From: Spirochaeta lutea
GTDB taxonomy: Bacteria > Spirochaetota > Spirochaetia > DSM-27196 > Salinispiraceae
DNA length: 64,000 bases
Direction of reading: 5' to 3'
Assembly (NCBI RefSeq): GCF_000758165.1
Contig: NZ_JNUP01000001.1
Location: 40,477-104,476 of the forward strand
In this document: positions 1-8,650 of the stretch, one piece after another
Position numbering within the stretch: the first letter of the stretch is position 1
How the letters are laid out: each line of letters starts with the position of its first letter
Position numbers and translations under genes: made by a program
Notes under the pieces: model-generated
Told to the model about the DNA's origin: nothing
What the model saw: only the letters and a program-made list of their open reading frames with translations
Database searches by the model: none

Positions 1-449
1 CCCGTCAGATACTCACAAGGATTGTTCACCATGCAAGCCAGCCCGGCAATGCTCTGATGCCCTCAGAGATAGTACTACTGCACCAGATTGCCGTTCGAAT
101 TCCCGGAGTACCGGGTGCACAGCTTTCATCGAAGATATTAATGCTATCCACGGATGATGCAATAAGATACTCACTTCTGCAGGAATTAAGCTCTGAATCA
201 GTACTGTTAACTGCTGACCTGGATCAAAGTCTTATTGAAATACTAGAAGGACAACGTTCCCGGATACCCCACCCGGATTACTTAATTATTAAGATCATTA
301 GCCAGTATCTACGAGGGCAATTCGTAGACCGTTCCGTTATACCGAGCAAACAGCTACTGGAATTGTTGATATCTATTATTCCCAGGATTCATGTATCTGA
401 AATCCGTTCACACCTGTATGAGACCCTGGATTTAATCATCACCTTTTGA
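1..449 (+). CDS. C-terminal part of an unidentified protein (5' end outside window)
   Basis: The reading frame is open from base 3 to a TGA at 447-449 with no stop upstream, so this is the last ~148 codons of a gene starting before the window. An internal ATG at 57 could be taken for a start but has no Shine-Dalgarno sequence. The visible part is rich in Leu, Ile and Ser, has no obvious membrane segment or signal, and looks helical (LLELLISIIPRI). I do not recognise the family. It converges with the minus-strand yraN cluster, whose last gene ends 6 bases away, and no terminator hairpin is evident between them. Confidence 0.6.
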   Translation, partial: RQILTRIVHHASQPGNALMPSEIVLLHQIAVRIPGVPGAQLSSKILMLSTDDAIRYSLLQELSSESVLLTADLDQSLIEILEGQRSRIPHPDYLIIKIISQYLRGQFVDRSVIPSKQLLELLISIIPRIHVSEIRSHLYETLDLIITF

Positions 450-454
450 GCGCG

Positions 455-625
455 TTACAGTGTTGTTGTTGCGTTCCCTGTATTGAAGTGATGTTGAGAT
501 AGAAGTTCCGACGAGATGGTAGTGGCGATTCGCTCAATTGCCCACTCAACATAATATGGATCCTTTAATTTTTTTTGAAGTTCAAGAATTTCTTGGGGTG
601 TCAATTCACGGTCATGATTCATCAT
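455..625 (-). CDS. Small hypothetical protein (56 aa) downstream of yraN
   Basis: A 56-codon frame starts with ATG-ATG nine bases after the yraN stop and ends in TAA. The product begins MMNHDRELTPQEILELQ and continues with charged residues and KDPYYVEWAIERIATTISSELL, which looks like a compact helical, soluble protein. The tight spacing suggests it is translated with yraN as the last gene of the long minus-strand operon. The ribosome-binding site is weak (the region before ATG is CTGAACCT), so translational coupling is likely. No function can be assigned. The codon use and helical pattern favour a real gene over chance, but homology was not tested. Confidence 0.5.
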   Translation of the reverse strand: MMNHDRELTPQEILELQKKLKDPYYVEWAIERIATTISSELLSQHHFNTGNATTTL

Positions 626-633
626 AGGTTCAG

Positions 634-993
634 TTACCCAATGTCCTCATAAAAATCGATGGTTTTTGTTTTCACATTGATGAATAATACATCAATTTGA
701 ATACTATGGTCTGAGAAATTATTAGGTTGCTCAAAAAAGTACCGTACACCCCGTTTAATTTTTCTCAGCTTATTACAATTTACGGCACGCTCCAGCTCAA
801 AAACCGGTGTGTCCGCCCAGGCCTTAACCTCAATAAAATGTAAAGTCGAGTGTTCTACAGCAATAATATCGACTTCACCGCCGGGATAATTAAAGTTTCT
901 TTTTATTATCTTGAAATTTCTCTGGGTGAGAAAATCGCAGGCACGCTGTTCACCCCGCCTGCCTTTTTGAACAGTCGAATCAGGTTCTTTCAT
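634..993 (-). CDS. yraN: YraN/UPF0102 family endonuclease-like protein
   Basis: 119 residues, the usual length of the UPF0102 family. The family signature is visible: KGRRGEQRACDFL near residue 12, the nuclease-fold motif PGGEVDIIAVE near residue 40, then FIEVKAW (E-x-K) near residue 54. These are the D...ExK residues of restriction-endonuclease-like folds. The family has no firmly established cellular role; DNA or RNA processing is usually suspected. The gene lies 17 bases downstream of the HD-GYP gene. In Firmicutes yraN also sits near rplS-rnhB-ylqG-ylqH, so this synteny is old. Confidence 0.9.
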   Translation of the reverse strand: MKEPDSTVQKGRRGEQRACDFLTQRNFKIIKRNFNYPGGEVDIIAVEHSTLHFIEVKAWADTPVFELERAVNCNKLRKIKRGVRYFFEQPNNFSDHSIQIDVLFINVKTKTIDFYEDIG

Positions 994-1010
994 TCCAGCT
1001 CTCTGAACGC

Positions 1011-2156
1011 TTAGGTTTGGCCCGTGGGTAATTCCTTTGGGTTGACTGCCCGGGCAATAAACACACCCTTGGTCTGCATCAAGTCTAGGATTTCCCCCTC
1101 ATCTTTTAGGTATTGCCGGCCTTCAGTGTTCACCATGATCTTAATTTCTGGACGCAACGGAGCATCTGGATGATTCTGTACTACCCGGCCTATACTGGCG
1201 TCGCTGAGGAGCACAATCGATCCAATCGGGTAGATGCCGAGGGTTCGTATAAAAACCTTTACGACCTCGGGGTCAAATCTTCGCCCGTTATCACTCAAAA
1301 TCGTCCGCATGGCTGTGTATCCAATCATCGAATCCCGGTAAGGACGTTCGCTGACCATCGCCTCGAAGGCATCCGCAATGGAAATCACCCTACCTGTTAA
1401 TAGAATTTCTTTCCCCTTTAACCCACGTGGATAGCCCTTTCCATCCCAACGCTCATGGTGTTGTAGGGCTGCCATCCCTACATCTTCTGAGAATTGAAGC
1501 TCTTTCGTAATTAATTTGTAGGTGTGAATTGTATGCGTTTTTATAAGTTGAAGCTCTTTGTTTTCTAACCCGCCCTGCTTCTCCCGGATGGATGCCGGAA
1601 TTTTTGCCATACCGATATCTCGAAGGAGGGCTGCTATGGAGAGCTGTTGCAGTTTATGGGGTAACAGAGCTAATTCTTGGCCTACCAGGTAACTGATTAT
1701 CGTTCCGTTTATAGCATTCTCTATGATGGTAGATTCACCCTTTACACCGTAAAGAATCAGCTGAATCATATCTCCACGAAACTCATTCAGGGTATTGGTA
1801 ATAGAAGCAAGGAGGTTGAGAAGCCCCTCACGCTCAATCAAAGAGCCTTTTCTAATTTTTTCAAAATACCCAGTTAAGGTTTGACACCAGCCGGTATAAT
1901 CCTTCATAAGCTTCCGCTGGGTTGGATTGTTAAATAACAACTGGGCGAGTCCGCGCCGAGGATCGGGATTTTCAGGATCACCCACGAGGATATCCCCAGG
2001 GGTTTGCACCATCTCAATGCCCCATTTTTTTAAACGCTCAATATCTTTCTCCAAGAGTGCTACATTGGCTGGAATCAATATAGTGTCTTCTTCAATGTAA
2101 ACACTTTCGGAAAAGATCATTCCGGGTTGTAATTGGTTAGTTAAAAGCGTTTTCAT
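1011..2156 (-). CDS. HD-GYP domain protein with degenerate HD motif
   Basis: About 381 residues from ATG 2156, which lies inside the 3' end of the FlhB-like gene (20-base overlap). An upstream in-frame ATG at 2192 would add 12 residues but overlaps more. The N-terminal ~140 residues are a partner domain of the kind preceding many HD-GYP proteins (starting MKTLLTNQLQPGMIFSESV). The HD-GYP core follows. The first motif reads ALLRDIGMAKIP where active c-di-GMP phosphodiesterases have LLHDIGK-IP, so the HD histidine is Arg and the following Lys is Met. The later motifs are kept: KTH, QHHERWDGKGYP (the GYP loop) and SIADAFEAM. The protein may be an impaired phosphodiesterase or a c-di-GMP sensor. 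Its position downstream of flagellar-export-like genes hints at a motility role (inference). Confidence 0.85.
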   Translation of the reverse strand: MKTLLTNQLQPGMIFSESVYIEEDTILIPANVALLEKDIERLKKWGIEMVQTPGDILVGDPENPDPRRGLAQLLFNNPTQRKLMKDYTGWCQTLTGYFEKIRKGSLIEREGLLNLLASITNTLNEFRGDMIQLILYGVKGESTIIENAINGTIISYLVGQELALLPHKLQQLSIAALLRDIGMAKIPASIREKQGGLENKELQLIKTHTIHTYKLITKELQFSEDVGMAALQHHERWDGKGYPRGLKGKEILLTGRVISIADAFEAMVSERPYRDSMIGYTAMRTILSDNGRRFDPEVVKVFIRTLGIYPIGSIVLLSDASIGRVVQNHPDAPLRPEIKIMVNTEGRQYLKDEGEILDLMQTKGVFIARAVNPKELPTGQT

Positions 2157-2427
2157 GATGTACACCGGCTTCTTGATTCTGGAGAAATGCATATAACGAA
2201 GCTACAACGCGATAAAAATCCTCAGGGATAGGTGTTCCCAAGGGAATTTTTGAAAGAGCTTCAGAAAGAACCTTGTCTTCCCTGATGGTAATATCCAGTT
2301 CCCGGGCACGGGTTAACAATAGTTCTACCTGCTCGCCAAAAGCTTTTGCTATGACCTCTGGGGCAACCTTTTTCGGATCATATCCTAACGCCACCGCTTT
2401 CTTCACTTTTTTATCCTTTAATATCAA
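2137..2427 (-). CDS. FlhB C-terminal-domain-like protein (YlqH/FlhX type)
   Basis: 96 residues matching only the cytoplasmic C-terminal domain of the flagellar export switch FlhB; the membrane part is absent. Characteristic stretches are KKAVALGYDP, APEVIAKAFGEQVELLLTRARELDITI and a hydrophobic tail FYRVVASLYAFL. The NPTH autocleavage motif of true FlhB is not present. The start is a TTG at 2427 that overlaps the end of the upstream gene by 17 bases, so translation is coupled. Bacillus ylqH occupies the same relative place after ylqG. Its role is not settled; it may substitute for or modulate the FlhB C-terminal domain in export. Confidence 0.85.
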   Translation of the reverse strand: MILKDKKVKKAVALGYDPKKVAPEVIAKAFGEQVELLLTRARELDITIREDKVLSEALSKIPLGTPIPEDFYRVVASLYAFLQNQEAGVHHENAFN

Positions 2428-3409
2428 CTGATTTTAGTATAGTTGATGGATTATAAATTGAAAACCCATCAAAAACCTGATCATCATTGATATATTGCAC
2501 TTCCTTGAATCTATGGGCTTCTACAAACTTGAGCAACCTTTGTTCTTCTTCACCATCAGGTGAGGTACTAGGGGAATACCCGGTATGATACCAACGCAGG
2601 ATCTTTCTCTCGGGTTCGACCCATGTGAAGAATACGATTTCATTGCTGGTTGTAGACAATGAGACTACCAGCTGACCCGATGAATAATTCTGCCAGAAAA
2701 GCAGGTTCCCGATTTTTGTATCCTCGAGGGTGTAAAAATACCAGCCAGTTTGATTTTCTCTTAGCGTCAGAAGGTTAAGTATCTGAAAGTCATGATCTTC
2801 TGAGGCTACATCCCCGGGGGGTTGATGAGAAAGGTGTTTGAATACTCGTTGAGTAATGTGTTCCTTGGGATCTAACCCGAGGGAATGCAGGTGGACGCAA
2901 ATCCCAGCCGGTATCGCTGATTTGGTTGAGAACACAGGACTATGCTTCTCAAGAAATGCACTCCAGCGCTTAACCGTCCCACCGGATATTTTAAGGTTCC
3001 TTGCCATTAATGAGTACACAAGAAATAGCCCGTGAGGATTATTCTGCAACGATAACTCGGCTAAAAATCCTTTTACACCTTGGAGCTGGAGATTGAGATA
3101 CCCCGGGGCGGAGTTAATAGAATCATGGTGCGATAAAGACGGGGGGGTACCAGGATTGTTTGACAACTCGATGATAGTCCCCCGAGTAATAGGTTCATCT
3201 ACCCTAGTCTTCAGTGAAACATGAAGGGTTGCACCCGGCCGGTCTAGGGATTTTACCGTTAATTCCAACAAGCCAGGCTGTTCTTTTTTCGGAGCAATAT
3301 CGACTACTGAATATAAACGCCCCCGGATTCCACCTAGAGGCTGGATCTCGGGGGCTGCTTTATAGAGTATGTTTCTGTTAACGATGTATCTCGGAACAGA
3401 ACGAATCAT
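2411..3409 (-). CDS. FliK/YlqG-like hypothetical protein
   Basis: 332 residues with no signal peptide. No sequence motif gives the family outright. Its position directly between rplS and the FlhB-like gene is that of Bacillus ylqG, a protein related to the flagellar hook-length control protein FliK. The C-terminal half has a beta-rich pattern (WYFYTLEDTKIGNLLFWQN, then GQLVVSLS) reminiscent of the FliK C-terminal substrate-switch domain. The start ATG at 3409 is 4 bases after the rplS stop. If the assignment holds, this gene and the FlhB-like gene form a FliK/FlhB-type pair. The functional assignment is inference from synteny. Confidence 0.55.
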   Translation of the reverse strand: MIRSVPRYIVNRNILYKAAPEIQPLGGIRGRLYSVVDIAPKKEQPGLLELTVKSLDRPGATLHVSLKTRVDEPITRGTIIELSNNPGTPPSLSHHDSINSAPGYLNLQLQGVKGFLAELSLQNNPHGLFLVYSLMARNLKISGGTVKRWSAFLEKHSPVFSTKSAIPAGICVHLHSLGLDPKEHITQRVFKHLSHQPPGDVASEDHDFQILNLLTLRENQTGWYFYTLEDTKIGNLLFWQNYSSGQLVVSLSTTSNEIVFFTWVEPERKILRWYHTGYSPSTSPDGEEEQRLLKFVEAHRFKEVQYINDDQVFDGFSIYNPSTILKSVDIKG

Positions 3410-3412
3410 TCA

Positions 3413-3772
3413 TTATGCACGATTTTTTTTCTTTATGAGTTCTCGAATCTTAGCAGCCTTACCAATGCGGTCTCGCAGATAATACAGCTTCGCACGACGT
3501 ACTCTACCCCGCCGTTCTACCTCAATCTTCGCGATCCGAGGAGAATGAAGGGGGAATACCCGCTCCACACCAACCCCGTAGGAGTTCTTCCTAACGGTAA
3601 AGGTAGCACTGGCACCAGAGTTGTTTCTGGCGATAACAATCCCTTCATATACCTGAATACGCTCGGTCTTCCCCTCTACAATGGTGAAGTGAACCTTGAC
3701 CGTGTCTCCAATAGAAAATTCCTGTATAGAATCCTTAATTTGTTCAGCTTCAATAGCCTTTATGAGATCCAT
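3413..3772 (-). CDS. rplS: 50S ribosomal protein L19
   Basis: 119 residues beginning [13 protein letters not shown], the normal L19 start and length. A strong GGGAGG site precedes ATG 3772 by 5 bases and lies within the end of trmD (23-base overlap). An ATG 14 codons upstream exists but would lengthen the protein beyond the family. Conserved L19 stretches are visible: [49 protein letters not shown] and [12 protein letters not shown]19 sits at the 30S-50S interface. The trmD-rplS order is universal in bacteria. Confidence 0.97.
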   Translation of the reverse strand: MDLIKAIEAEQIKDSIQEFSIGDTVKVHFTIVEGKTERIQVYEGIVIARNNSGASATFTVRKNSYGVGVERVFPLHSPRIAKIEVERRGRVRRAKLYYLRDRIGKAAKIRELIKKKNRA

Positions 3773-4499
3773 AACTTCCTCCCTGTTCTTCGGCAGCAGC
3801 AAGCAATCTTGCATCTTCCTTTGTTAATTCTTTCTTTGCAAAAAGGTCAGGACGGACATGTTTTGTTTTCCGTAGTTGTTGACCTCTTCGCCATGCATTA
3901 ATAGCAGCATGGTTCCCCGATAATAATACATCTGGGACCCCTATGCCCAGTACCTTTTCCGGTCTGGTAAAATGGGGATATTCGAGCAATCCATCGTTGT
4001 GACTCTCTTCCACCAAGGATTCTTGGTTGATAACACCGTCGACGAGCCGATACACGGCATCTATGATCGTTAACGTGGCAACCTCCCCTGATGATACGAC
4101 ATAATCACCAATGGAAATCTCATCAGTCACATAGCGTTGGATAACGCGGTGGTCTATCCCTTCGTACCGGCCACAAATAAATACCAATTCTTGTTCGTCA
4201 GCGAGGTTTTTCGCAAACTCCTGATTAAACAAACGCCCGGAGGGACTCGGGTATACTACCCGTTTTCCCAGGGCTTGAACTGAGTCCAGAGCACCTACCA
4301 GGGGTTCCGGTTTTAAGACCATTCCGGCACCCCCTCCGTAGGGATAATCATCACAGGTACGATGTTTGTCCAAGGCAAAATCACGGATATTAACAGAGCT
4401 GTACTCAATTATGTTCTTATCGACAGCCTTTGCCATGATTGAGCTTTGAAAAAAAGCATCTACAATTTCTGGAAACAAACTCAACACAGTTATTTTCAT
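3750..4499 (-). CDS. trmD: tRNA (guanine-37-N1)-methyltransferase
   Basis: 249 residues from the ATG that overlaps the rimM stop as ATGA; an ATG four codons upstream (4511) is also possible. TrmD makes m1G37 next to the anticodon, using SAM bound in a trefoil knot, and so prevents +1 frameshifting. Family motifs are present: [11 protein letters not shown] at the start, [29 protein letters not shown], and the SAM-knot segment [27 protein letters not shown] is the usual C-terminal-domain motif. It is co-transcribed with rimM and rplS. Confidence 0.97.
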   Translation of the reverse strand: MKITVLSLFPEIVDAFFQSSIMAKAVDKNIIEYSSVNIRDFALDKHRTCDDYPYGGGAGMVLKPEPLVGALDSVQALGKRVVYPSPSGRLFNQEFAKNLADEQELVFICGRYEGIDHRVIQRYVTDEISIGDYVVSSGEVATLTIIDAVYRLVDGVINQESLVEESHNDGLLEYPHFTRPEKVLGIGVPDVLLSGNHAAINAWRRGQQLRKTKHVRPDLFAKKELTKEDARLLAAAEEQGGSYGSHKGY

Positions 4500-4999
4500 T
4501 GAAGAATCCATTCATCTACAAGGTGGATACACTTTTGCGGTATATCAACCTCGGCAATAAACTGATCTATCATGGGGATATGCACTACCCTACCGTCTGT
4601 TAATTTTGTCTCCAACAAATCGCTGGCACTGTTCTCCCAAACCGATACAACCACGCCTCTTGTAGTTTCACTAACACTTATACGGCAACCCACCAAATCG
4701 GCAATGTAATATTCACCCTGGCTGAGCTTGGAAGCCTTATCTCGTTCAACTAAGATTTCTGCGCCTCCAAGTTCTTTTACAGCTTCGGGACTATCCAATC
4801 CTTTTATCTTGGCTATGGGATTTTTCCCGGTTCCTCGTACATGTTCAATTTCTATCTGACGCTCATGTCCGTTAAAGCGGAGTATAGCTGCGGTCAATTC
4901 CTTCAAGTGGTTGATTTCACCTGAATGGCTGAACAGTTTGCACTCTCCTTTGACCCCGTGGGGGCTCTTTAGGGTTGCAACCACTATCAACCGTTGCAT
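4496..4999 (-). CDS. rimM: 16S rRNA processing protein RimM
   Basis: 167 residues. RimM binds ribosomal protein S19 and helps 30S head maturation. The N-terminal RimM domain shows LKSPHGVKGECKLFS (GxxGxKGE) and GAEILVERD. The C-terminal PRC-barrel begins at about residue 95 with GEYYIADLVGCRI and carries VHIPMIDQFIAEVD near the end. Its start codon shares one base with the khpA stop (TGATG), and its stop overlaps the trmD start, so the three genes are translationally coupled. Confidence 0.95.
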   Translation of the reverse strand: MQRLIVVATLKSPHGVKGECKLFSHSGEINHLKELTAAILRFNGHERQIEIEHVRGTGKNPIAKIKGLDSPEAVKELGGAEILVERDKASKLSQGEYYIADLVGCRISVSETTRGVVVSVWENSASDLLETKLTDGRVVHIPMIDQFIAEVDIPQKCIHLVDEWILQ

Positions 5000-5232
5000 C
5001 AGTCCAGTATCTCTAGAACAACACGCTTTCCTGATTTGGTAGCGGAGGCACTGAGCAAGGTTCTGATAGCCTTGGCTATACGTCCATGCTTGCCAATCAC
5101 CTTACCAACATCGTCTCCTGCTACCTTTAGTTCAAGGATGGTAGACTTTTCTCCCTCTATTACATTCACCTCGACACCATCAGGGTTATCAACAAGAGAT
5201 TTTGCCAGATATTCAATGAGTTCTCGTTCCAT
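4999..5232 (-). CDS. khpA: KH-domain RNA-binding protein KhpA
   Basis: 77 residues from MERELIEYLAKSLV; a GGAGGG site lies just before ATG 5232. A start five codons upstream is less well placed. The single KH domain has the GxxG loop in the form VGKVIGKHGRIAKAIRTLL. KhpA (Bacillus YlqC) is a small RNA-binding protein, often partnered with KhpB, affecting cell size and mRNA/sRNA stability in Firmicutes. No khpB lies in this window. The position between rpsP and rimM is the classic one. Confidence 0.93.
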   Translation of the reverse strand: MERELIEYLAKSLVDNPDGVEVNVIEGEKSTILELKVAGDDVGKVIGKHGRIAKAIRTLLSASATKSGKRVVLEILD

Positions 5233-5272
5233 ACATTCCCTCCTCACTCTTACCTATTTAGGAGGAATACTT

Positions 5273-5524
5273 TTACTTTAGAAAAATATCCTTCTTGTTG
5301 AGCAATTTCCGTACGGTATCCGAGGGAGTTGCACCCTTTTCTAACCATTCCTTAATTTTTTCCTCTTGCACTACCAGCTGTTTATCATCAGCTTCAATAG
5401 GATGGTAAAACCCTAGTTCCTCTATTGCCTTACCATCCCGGGCGGTACGGGAATCCATTACAACTATCCGGTAGTAGGGCCGCTTCTTACTTCCGAATCT
5501 CTTCAATCGAATTTTAACACTCAC
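5273..5524 (-). CDS. rpsP: 30S ribosomal protein S16
   Basis: 83 residues, the standard length, with SVKIRLKRFGSKKRPYYRIVVMDSRTARDGK at the N-terminus and EELGFYHP, both diagnostic of S16. The Shine-Dalgarno sequence AGGAGG (reverse strand of tcctcct at ~5530) precedes the start. S16 is an early assembly protein of the 30S body. It is the first gene of the compact rpsP-khpA-rimM-trmD-rplS block; a 140-base gap with hairpins separates it from ffh. Confidence 0.97.
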   Translation of the reverse strand: MSVKIRLKRFGSKKRPYYRIVVMDSRTARDGKAIEELGFYHPIEADDKQLVVQEEKIKEWLEKGATPSDTVRKLLNKKDIFLK

Positions 5525-5534
5525 CGTTGATCCT

Positions 5535-5640
5535 CCTATGATCCAACCAGTTGATCCACAGCTGCTCTGGAGCAGTTGAAGTATCGAATTTGAATTTTGT
5601 ATCGTAACATTGATGTTCGGATCGTTTTGCCGCGGAATCC
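5535..5640 (-). other. ffh-rpsP intergenic region with two inverted repeats
   Basis: Between ffh and rpsP lie two inverted repeats on the transcribed strand. One pairs GTTCGGAT with ATCCGAAC (about 5613-5642). The other pairs CAACTGCTC with GAGCAGCTG (about 5559-5579). Neither is followed by a clear U-tract, so they are not textbook terminators. They could be an RNA-processing or attenuation site that separates ffh from ribosomal-protein expression. This reading is tentative. Confidence 0.3.
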
Positions 5641-5664
5641 GAACAGTTCTACCGAGTACTAGCC

Positions 5665-6996
5665 TCAGCCTCCGAACTGTCTCATCAATTGCTGCTGATA
5701 CTTTTTATTTTTTGTCATTTTTTTCATCATAAGCCGCATCTTTTCAAATTTCTTTAAAAGTTTATTTACATCGTACACCGAAGTGCCGCTGCCTTTTGCG
5801 ATCCTTTTTCTCCGAGAAGGCCCTATGATCAGATGATTATCACGCTCTTTGAGAGTCATGGATAGTAGGATAGCCTCTTCACGTTTCATCTCACCTTCAT
5901 CCACTGCTTCGGCAGCTTCTTGGGCCTTCAGTCCCGGAATCATGCCGAGCATAGATTCAACGCTGCCCATTTTTTTCATTTTCTTGAATTGATCAAGGTA
6001 GTCAGCCAGGGTAAAACTGGCGGACATCATTTTCTTTTGGAGCTCTATTGCTTCCTGCTCATCAAAGGCCTCCTGAGCCTTCTCAACGAGACTTACCACA
6101 TCCCCCATGCCCAATATGCGGGATGCAATCCGTTCGGGGTAAAAGGGTTCGATGTCGGTTATTTTTTCACCAGTACCTATATATTTAATGGGCTGATCGG
6201 TAATGGATTTAATAGATAGTGCAGCACCACCCCGGGTATCCGAATCAAACTTAGTTAAGATTACCCCTGTAAGGCCGATCTGATCGTGGAAGGTCTTTGC
6301 AATGTCAACAGCTGCTTGTCCGGTCATGGCATCAGCAACCAACAAGGCTTCAACAGGATCTACTACCTTTTTGATCCCCTGTAATTCCTTCATTAGATCA
6401 AGATCAGCCTGCATTCGACCTGCGGTATCAACAATCAAGACATCAAACTGCTCTTTCTTCGCTCTCTGCAGGGCCGATTTAGCTACCTTACTGGGATCCT
6501 TAGCCTTTTCATCGGCGACCACTGGGATACCGTGTTGCTCCCCGAGTATCATGAGCTGCTGTATGGCGGCCGGTCTTACAAGATCAGCCGCAGCAAGCAT
6601 GGGGCGTCTACCCTGGTTTTTTAGTTCTAGGGCTAGTTTTACCGAGGTCGTCGTTTTACCGGAACCTTGCAGTCCGTATAACAGAATCACACTGGTAGTG
6701 TCCGGTCCTTTAAGCTGCAGTTCCTGGCGGGTATCGCCGAGAAGCTGCACCATCCGATCGTTTATGATTTTTATGAATTGCTGACTCGGTGATACGGCTT
6801 TCAGAACCGCATCGCCTTTGGCTTCCTGGATAGTCCGATTTACAAAACGCCGAACAACCCGCAGATTGACATCCGCCTCTAACAGGGCAATTTTTATTTC
6901 CTCAACAGCATCCTCGATGTTCTTTTCAGAAATTCGAGCCTGTCCTGAGATAGATCTGATAACGTCTGTAAATTTATCTGAAATACGGTCTAACAT
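5665..6996 (-). CDS. ffh: Signal recognition particle protein Ffh
   Basis: 443 residues, full length. Ffh binds 4.5S RNA and delivers ribosomes making membrane proteins to FtsY. The NG GTPase domain occupies ~1-295. The P-loop GLQGSGKTT is at 108-116, DTAGRMQADLDLM is G3, and TKFDSDTRGGAALSI is G4 with the following loop. The methionine-rich M domain follows (KKMKKMGSVESMLGMIPG, then SRRKRIAKGSG, the RNA-binding helix, and a Met-rich tail MRLMMKKMTK). It lies upstream of rpsP in the same direction. Confidence 0.97.
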   Translation of the reverse strand: MLDRISDKFTDVIRSISGQARISEKNIEDAVEEIKIALLEADVNLRVVRRFVNRTIQEAKGDAVLKAVSPSQQFIKIINDRMVQLLGDTRQELQLKGPDTTSVILLYGLQGSGKTTTSVKLALELKNQGRRPMLAAADLVRPAAIQQLMILGEQHGIPVVADEKAKDPSKVAKSALQRAKKEQFDVLIVDTAGRMQADLDLMKELQGIKKVVDPVEALLVADAMTGQAAVDIAKTFHDQIGLTGVILTKFDSDTRGGAALSIKSITDQPIKYIGTGEKITDIEPFYPERIASRILGMGDVVSLVEKAQEAFDEQEAIELQKKMMSASFTLADYLDQFKKMKKMGSVESMLGMIPGLKAQEAAEAVDEGEMKREEAILLSMTLKERDNHLIIGPSRRKRIAKGSGTSVYDVNKLLKKFEKMRLMMKKMTKNKKYQQQLMRQFGG

Positions 6997-7075
6997 TCAG
7001 CCTATGTCCTAAAGTATAGTAACGCTACTTATACAGATATAGGCGGGAACTGTCAAGGCTTGGGATGAGAAGTCC

Positions 7076-8470
7076 TTACCGTACCAATATATAGTCACGT
7101 TCCAGCTGCAATGCCGCCCCTCGAGCTTGCTGGTAGTGTGTGCTTAGGGGATATTCTTGGAGAAGCCTCCGATACAGCGAAACAGCCGTCTTGATGCTGG
7201 TTAGATCCTTTTGGGCAGCCAAATCTTGGGCTTGGGCAAATAACACGTCATCTCCGCTCCGAGAGCTCTGTATTGCAAGTTCTTCTTGTTTTATAGCTGA
7301 CCGGTCAGAAACTGTTCTGAGGGATGGGCCCTGGGATACAGGCTCTACCCCTGGAACTTGATTCGGAGCTTCCTGGGGGTAATCTGGGTCTTTATCGGGC
7401 TCTGTTTGCATTGATGTAACTATCGAAATGGATTTCGTATCTTTTTTCCCGCTTTGGAGATTGTACCGTTCTAGGTCCAGGGTAATCGGTTGGGTTAGCT
7501 GTGGTTCTGCCAGGGGCTCATCACCCGTGGAATTTAAGGTAAGATGCATTCCCTCGGTACCGTACTGTAGTGAAACTACGAGATTAATCTGATCGGCGAT
7601 GTACCGACCGTCTGAGATGGATAGAATCTCCCGGGGCTCACTTGCGGCAGAATCCTCTCCCTCCAAGATTCGGGTGACACTCCAGCCGAATCCGGGCAGG
7701 AAAACGGATTCCCGAAGCACCTGGGATAGGGAATACACATCATGGGGGCGTAGCCGGACGGTTTCACCCTCCGGGATTTCAGGGTCCATTTCCAGCTCAT
7801 TCTGATCGGGTTGCCTTCCGGCAGCCTCAGCCTGACCGCCTTCTGCCGGCTCTCGGACCTGGCTGGGCGCCAGAGCCACGGATACAACCTCTGGAGGAGC
7901 CGTGGGGGATACCGACGGGGGGTTCGCCTCCGCTACCCTGTCCACCGCTGCAGTTTCACGATCGCCAGTCGAATTTGCCACTCTCGGTGTTGCTTCATGG
8001 TTGTCAGGCGTTTCGGGGAGACCCTGAGACGGATCGGTGGTATTGGGAAGGTTCTCCCCGCGAGAGGTTGGTACTTCAGATACATAACCGCTTTCCACGT
8101 CCAGCTTTTCTGAAATCTGCACCATCGGCAGGGGTAAGGGCTGCTCCAAGGCTATCGAAGCCGGAGCCGGACTGGGGATGAGGGGAAGCTCGGGCATTTG
8201 CCGGCTGCGCGGAATGGACGTCTGCTTGAGAACTCGGTATATCGGCAGCAACCCTGGGGACGGGGGAGTGGGAATCTCTATCACCGGGTCGGCGGAAGGG
8301 GTCCGTCTAGCGCTTATTTCCGGTAAGGCTTGTTCCGAATCTTCCGTATGCCCTGGCTTCGAGATAGGTATTTGTTGTGGAGATTCTATTGATGGTTGGT
8401 TCGGCATGCTCGCGCAGCCTCCCAGTACCACCGCCATAGTTAAGATCATTAGTCGATTAGCAGTTTTCAT
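7076..8470 (-). CDS. Proline-rich outer-membrane lipoprotein, unknown function
   Basis: About 464 residues from ATG 8470, preceded by GGGAGGGG at proper spacing; the ATG two codons upstream touches that site. The N-terminus MKTANRLMILTMAVVLGGCAS is a lipoprotein signal with lipobox LGGC. Residues ~25-230 are a low-complexity Pro/Ser/Glu linker of the kind that spans periplasm or peptidoglycan. A more ordered region follows (LRPHDVYSLSQVLRESVFLPGFGWSV). The C-terminal ~60 residues resemble a TPR helix pair (DDVLFAQAQDLAAQKDLTSIKTAVSLYRRLLQEYPLS, in part). A scaffold or envelope-assembly role is plausible, but no family is recognised. Confidence 0.7.
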   Translation of the reverse strand: MKTANRLMILTMAVVLGGCASMPNQPSIESPQQIPISKPGHTEDSEQALPEISARRTPSADPVIEIPTPPSPGLLPIYRVLKQTSIPRSRQMPELPLIPSPAPASIALEQPLPLPMVQISEKLDVESGYVSEVPTSRGENLPNTTDPSQGLPETPDNHEATPRVANSTGDRETAAVDRVAEANPPSVSPTAPPEVVSVALAPSQVREPAEGGQAEAAGRQPDQNELEMDPEIPEGETVRLRPHDVYSLSQVLRESVFLPGFGWSVTRILEGEDSAASEPREILSISDGRYIADQINLVVSLQYGTEGMHLTLNSTGDEPLAEPQLTQPITLDLERYNLQSGKKDTKSISIVTSMQTEPDKDPDYPQEAPNQVPGVEPVSQGPSLRTVSDRSAIKQEELAIQSSRSGDDVLFAQAQDLAAQKDLTSIKTAVSLYRRLLQEYPLSTHYQQARGAALQLERDYILVR

Positions 8471-8650
8471 TGCCATCCCCTCCCGTACTAGTATCGGAAC
8501 GTACCAGGGTGGGTTAAGTACTTTATGGTGCACAAACGGTTATACCCGCGCTAGATATAGGGGATAGAGATAGGTGCGGGGTCTTGAAGCCAACCCAGAT
8601 ATAGGTTCGCGGGGGAACACGCTACAGGCTTTTAGGTATTACATATGGTA

